Positions 36,201-38,189 of a DNA stretch of 38,189 nucleotides are shown here, piece by piece. A program made the position numbers and the translations under genes. Source of the DNA: an uncultured Eubacteriales bacterium. Lineage in GTDB: Bacteria > Bacillota > Clostridia > Oscillospirales > Oscillospiraceae. Every line of letters starts with the position of its first letter. Positions within the stretch are counted from its first letter, which is position 1. The stretch covers positions 1 to 38,189 of the forward strand of contig URHT01000017.1 of the NCBI GenBank assembly GCA_900547745.1, given 5' to 3'. The notes under the pieces are model-generated. The model saw only the letters and a program-made list of their open reading frames with translations, was not told the origin of the DNA and searched no databases.

Positions 36201-38189
36201 TGCGGTGATTTCGCCGTCCGGCGTGGGCTTGATCTGGTTCACCGCGTTGAGGACGAGCGTCAGTTGAAAGTCCTCGTAGTTGGTGGTGGTGACCTTCACC
36301 TTGACGGTGCCGATCTGGCCGGTCATGTTTCCATCTTTCGCATAGAACTGTGCCAAAATCAGCACGCCGTTTTTAAACTCTACGATCGTTTCGTCGTAAT
36401 AATATCCGCTTTGGCTAACAAGGGAAATAGCAGCCTGATTACCATAGCTTATCGTGCCATATTCGCTCTCGGACAGTTCGGGCAGCAGTTCCTTGAAGTC
36501 ATAGGTGTACGTCTGCTGTGTGCCGTTGATTATGTTCAGCGTACCGGACTGGATATTTGTGGGCGCAGCGGCTTTGTTAATTTTGAAAGACTTATCCTCC
36601 AGCTCCGCGCCGTTCAGCGTAAAGGCCTTTTCCGTCGTGCCGTCTTCAAAGGTATAGTTCGTATCTGTCAGCTTGACGGTGAAGGAGATGTTCTTTTCTG
36701 TTTCGCTTGCGTTGGCGGAATCATACTTGGCGTCGGTCAGCTCGAAACCGTTGCCCTCCGACAGAGGAAGCGGCAGTCCGGCCTGATAGCCTGCGGAGCC
36801 TGCTGCGCTTACAAGCGAAATCTTGCCGTCGGGCAGATCGGTCGTGCCGTCGTAAGCCTTGATCACGTCTCCGACCTCGACCTTCGCCTTGTGCGGAACG
36901 ATTCTCCATTCGGCGGTTTTCGAGCCGGTGTAGTCGCTGCCTTCGACTGCCTTGATGGTCAGCGTCTGGGTGCTTACGCCAGCAGAGGAAGCAGTGCCGC
37001 TGGCGGTGTAATCAACGCCCAATTTCAGCGTCTTGCCGTTGTACGTTACGGTGAAGCCCGGCGCGGTAGTGGTGGATTGATAAGGCTCATAGGTGCTTTC
37101 GTTGCTGCTGCGGAAGGTGATCTCGGCATTGCTTAAGTTCGGCTTGGTGACGGTCAGCTTTTTGTGGCTGCTCGTCACCGAATAGCCGTCCTTGGTGGCG
37201 GTGAAATAGATGGTGTATTCTCCGATCGTATCGAAGGAGTAATCTTTTGTATACTTCCTATCGGCATAGCTCGGCTTCGTCAAGGTGATGGGCGTTGTTT
37301 CGCCCTTCTTCAGGATGGAGAATTCCACCGTCGCACCCTTCGCATTGCAGCTGGCGCAAAGCTGGACGGTCGTGCCGCGCTCCACCTTCGGCGAGTTGCC
37401 GGTCAGGTTCTTGCCACCGACCTTCAGATACAGGGTCTTGGAGGTGATGGGCAGTCTATTGATGATAACATTGTTCAACTGCGAGCCTTTGACATCATCC
37501 CGGGCATACCACTTGTGGGTGCCGTCCGCGTTGAGCACCTTGTATCCAAGTGCTGTGTCATTCAGAATATTTTTCCACGTCGCGCCCTCTGCCAACGTCA
37601 ATTCGCCGATCACGGCGGGATATTTCGACCCGGCGAGTTTTGCTCCTCTGTAGGCAACGACCGCGTCAATGCTGGCTGTGGTGGTGTTTTGTGTGTTGCT
37701 GAAAGTGGTGGTATTGTTGCCTGTAGCCGCCTTGACCGTCACCATGCCCTTGATGGAATGGCCTTGCAGATCAAGTCCCGTGTCCTGCGTGCCGTTGATG
37801 GTATAATCGCCGGTCACGTCGGCCAGCAGCTTAAATTCTGCGCCGCCGTCTCTGTCTGCGTCAAGGGCTGTCTGCAAATCAGCAAATCTCCGCCACGGGC
37901 GGTTGCCCTCGCCATTGTTCAAGGCTGTTTCAGCCACCGCGGGCGCGTTGCAGTAGGGGCAGTTGGTGCCATCAAAGCCGTTCTTGCCGCCGTGGCTGCA
38001 CGACTTTACCACCAGGTCGCAGGTCTGGGTAGCGGCTTCCTCCAGCGTAAGCTGCGTGTCGCCATTGTAGTAAGCCAGTCCCGCTTGCCCGGGAAGCAGA
38101 TTGCCCAATGTGATGCCATTATTTAGCCGCAGATCGCTTCTCGAAATCTTTCCGCCGTACAGCTCGACTGTGCCGCCCCAAACCTCCAG
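33237..38189 (-). CDS. giant repeat-rich cell-surface protein with C-terminal wall/membrane anchor (5' end outside window)
   Basis: The frame is open from the stop at 33237 to the right edge, so 1650 C-terminal residues are seen and the start lies beyond the window. Order in the visible part: a Cys/His cluster (C57, C64, H66, C77, C80; SCSHGG and CPYC), then many Ig-like and MBG-type beta modules (ITYGDALSK, AKYGQTLADVTLPDGWSW, TYGQTPSTPTL, KAYDGTTDLPDGKISL). Two near-identical modules of about 190 residues follow each other with a spacer. Near the end is a beta repeat with GTGGSISPSG and DKGYAVANVKIDG. The last 35 residues form a sorting-like signal: STGDSSN, hydrophobic helix, KRKRAR. Probably an adhesin; ligand unknown. 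Confidence 0.9.
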   Translation of the reverse strand: MEVWGGTVELYGGKISRSDLRLNNGITLGNLLPGQAGLAYYNGDTQLTLEEAATQTCDLVVKSCSHGGKNGFDGTNCPYCNAPAVAETALNNGEGNRPWRRFADLQTALDADRDGGAEFKLLADVTGDYTINGTQDTGLDLQGHSIKGMVTVKAATGNNTTTFSNTQNTTTASIDAVVAYRGAKLAGSKYPAVIGELTLAEGATWKNILNDTALGYKVLNADGTHKWYARDDVKGSQLNNVIINRLPITSKTLYLKVGGKNLTGNSPKVERGTTVQLCASCNAKGATVEFSILKKGETTPITLTKPSYADRKYTKDYSFDTIGEYTIYFTATKDGYSVTSSHKKLTVTKPNLSNAEITFRSSNESTYEPYQSTTTAPGFTVTYNGKTLKLGVDYTASGTASSAGVSTQTLTIKAVEGSDYTGSKTAEWRIVPHKAKVEVGDVIKAYDGTTDLPDGKISLVSAAGSAGYQAGLPLPLSEGNGFELTDAKYDSANASETEKNISFTVKLTDTNYTFEDGTTEKAFTLNGAELEDKSFKINKAAAPTNIQSGTLNIINGTQQTYTYDFKELLPELSESEYGTISYGNQAAISLVSQSGYYYDETIVEFKNGVLILAQFYAKDGNMTGQIGTVKVKVTTTNYEDFQLTLVLNAVNQIKPTPDGEITAAEITYGDALSKSTILGKMKDPDTGAEVEGSFSWQQPGDTILDANTLGHNIGWKFTPKDGNTYTEVTGIVKVPVAPKSIEGATITLEKYEFQYNAVEQSPRITGVTLENWDETRITYVIKSGDKATDANDSITLTIEGTGNYTGKATVEWKITPREVTPTIEVASCTYTGDALEPTVTLKDGAVVISEGEYTVEYSNNTNAGTGRVAIKDVEGGNYIITSISRDFPIDQAAAPTNIQHGTLSVINGTHLTYTYDFQQLLPEAPNGDYGTVHYDLGNRQTAISFTAHGYYIDPEIVEFEGSKLTLVGLYAKDGTATGQIGTVEVKVTTTNYKDFKLTLVLNAVNRIKPTPDGEITAAEITYGDTLSKSEISGKMKDPDTGAEIEGSFSWQQPGDTILDANTLGHNVGWKFTPKDGNTYTEATGTATVKVDKAQQYGKISMAGYTYGQTPSTPTLTDQTGDLNAQVTYGYAVAGSGSVQTWDIQNPPALNAGTYRMYASIGDTDNYYGFEAVYCEFVVAKATPTYTAPTGLTAKYGQTLADVTLPDGWSWMDSSESVGGASTAAKTFQATFTPTDTENYNAVENIELEVMVNKADGGSLKTVELAQKYTDASVHTYTPDWSGLPSGQAWSYNSDYSVSTGSNVTLAKHDFAADGSLLTYAISGGKAGDTVTITLKASCNNSEDFTIILSITLTEKDRQEALVITGADSVFYGQTLTLTTSGGSGTGAVTYRIGTAHSTGEATIDPETGVLTPVKVGSVSVIATKAGDNDYNDVTSAPFVLMIKPATPTGEPNYTKITTSGKTLKDAALTIEGSTLNPSDGKLEWVDDKGNVLPDSTRIEANTTYRWRFTPTGANYATLTGKIELYHESSSGGGGWYDSYYTIEATAGTGGSISPSGSVSVREGRDQTFTITPDKGYAVANVKIDGESIGAVKSYTFENVSKAHAIEVIFVKGTASASTGDSSNLLLWSALLLASTLTLAGAVHYKRKRAR
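34940..35520 (-). repeat. duplicated MBG-type module, downstream copy
   Basis: About 580 bp coding a module that runs from AAAPTNIQHGTLSVING to GNTYTEATG. It repeats the block at 36001-36580 with high identity, including long stretches of identical codons around PDTGAE and SFSWQQPGDTILDANTLGHN. Confidence 0.85.
36001..36580 (-). repeat. duplicated MBG-type module, upstream copy
   Basis: Counterpart of 34940-35520; the shared sequence around GTATAGGTAT starts at 36013 here and 34951 there, an offset of 1062 bp (354 codons). The identity is stronger in the second half of the module (from NAVNxIKPTPDGEITAAEITYG) than in the first. Confidence 0.85.

Noticed and set aside
34266..37136. A 956-codon plus-strand open frame
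   Set aside because: It lies wholly antisense to the repeat region of the giant surface protein. It has no ribosome site, its residue pattern mirrors the repeats, and the minus-strand product has clear domains.

Overview
The window looks like chromosomal DNA from a strictly anaerobic, fairly GC-rich Firmicute, most likely a gut clostridium of the Oscillospiraceae type. The grounds are: strong AGGAGG-like ribosome sites before nearly every gene; sigma-A promoters with 17-bp spacers; an infC gene starting at AUU behind an L20-type attenuator; tRNA genes with encoded CCA; oxygen/NO-handling enzymes of anaerobes (flavodiiron protein, class I hybrid-cluster protein); a Cys-type selenophosphate synthetase with a selenium-linked LysR regulator; and a huge repeat-rich surface protein. 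The family-level placement is inference, since no 16S or other marker is in the window.

Layout. 1-2703: three GNAT acetyltransferases, a small divergent membrane-protein pair under a strong promoter with two direct repeats, and a possible LysR relic at the left edge. 2747-8701: short housekeeping units (SAM methyltransferase, HD-domain phosphohydrolase, PAP2 phosphatase, putative lipoprotein, EamA exporter, nucleotidyltransferase, VanY-type carboxypeptidase, 35-residue Asn/Lys-rich protein), most with visible promoters and terminators. 8803-10177: the infC-rpmI-rplT operon with leader attenuator. 10200-12890: flavodiiron protein, then a scar of decayed pieces of an integrative conjugative element and of an ABC exporter.

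12891-16739: an iron/cobalamin-type binding lipoprotein downstream of a long nested inverted repeat, then cstA translationally coupled to a small unknown gene behind a leader predicted to fold into a closed stem with a pseudoknot. 16789-17782: a candidate short RNA and a DUF11 repeat protein. 17920-20968: heavy-metal unit (P1B ATPase, free HMA protein, divergent ArsR-AraC fusion regulator) with overlapping divergent promoters and a palindromic operator. 21004-25790: selenium unit (yedE, tusA-like, DUF3343, selD; divergent cysteine desulfurase-like enzyme and LysR).

25791-32170: a gap with hairpins and a possible short transcript, an MBL-fold hydrolase, a FecCD permease/ATPase pair without an adjacent binding protein, a MATE exporter and hcp. 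32228-33044: five tRNAs (Gly-TCC, Arg-TCT, His-GTG, Gln-TTG, Lys-TTT) followed by a row of near-perfect hairpins. 33237-38189: the 3' 4.95 kb of a giant cell-surface protein gene that runs off the right edge.

How they work together: selenium uptake (YedE), selenium/sulfur relay (TusA-like, desulfurase) and activation (SelD) form one functional module; the metal ATPase, HMA protein and regulator form a second; FDP and Hcp are separate nitrosative/oxidative defences; SBP plus FecCD/ATPase may form one split importer. No complete mobile element, CRISPR array or phage is present. Coordinates of coding starts were chosen from ribosome-binding sites and family start points rather than from the longest open frame.
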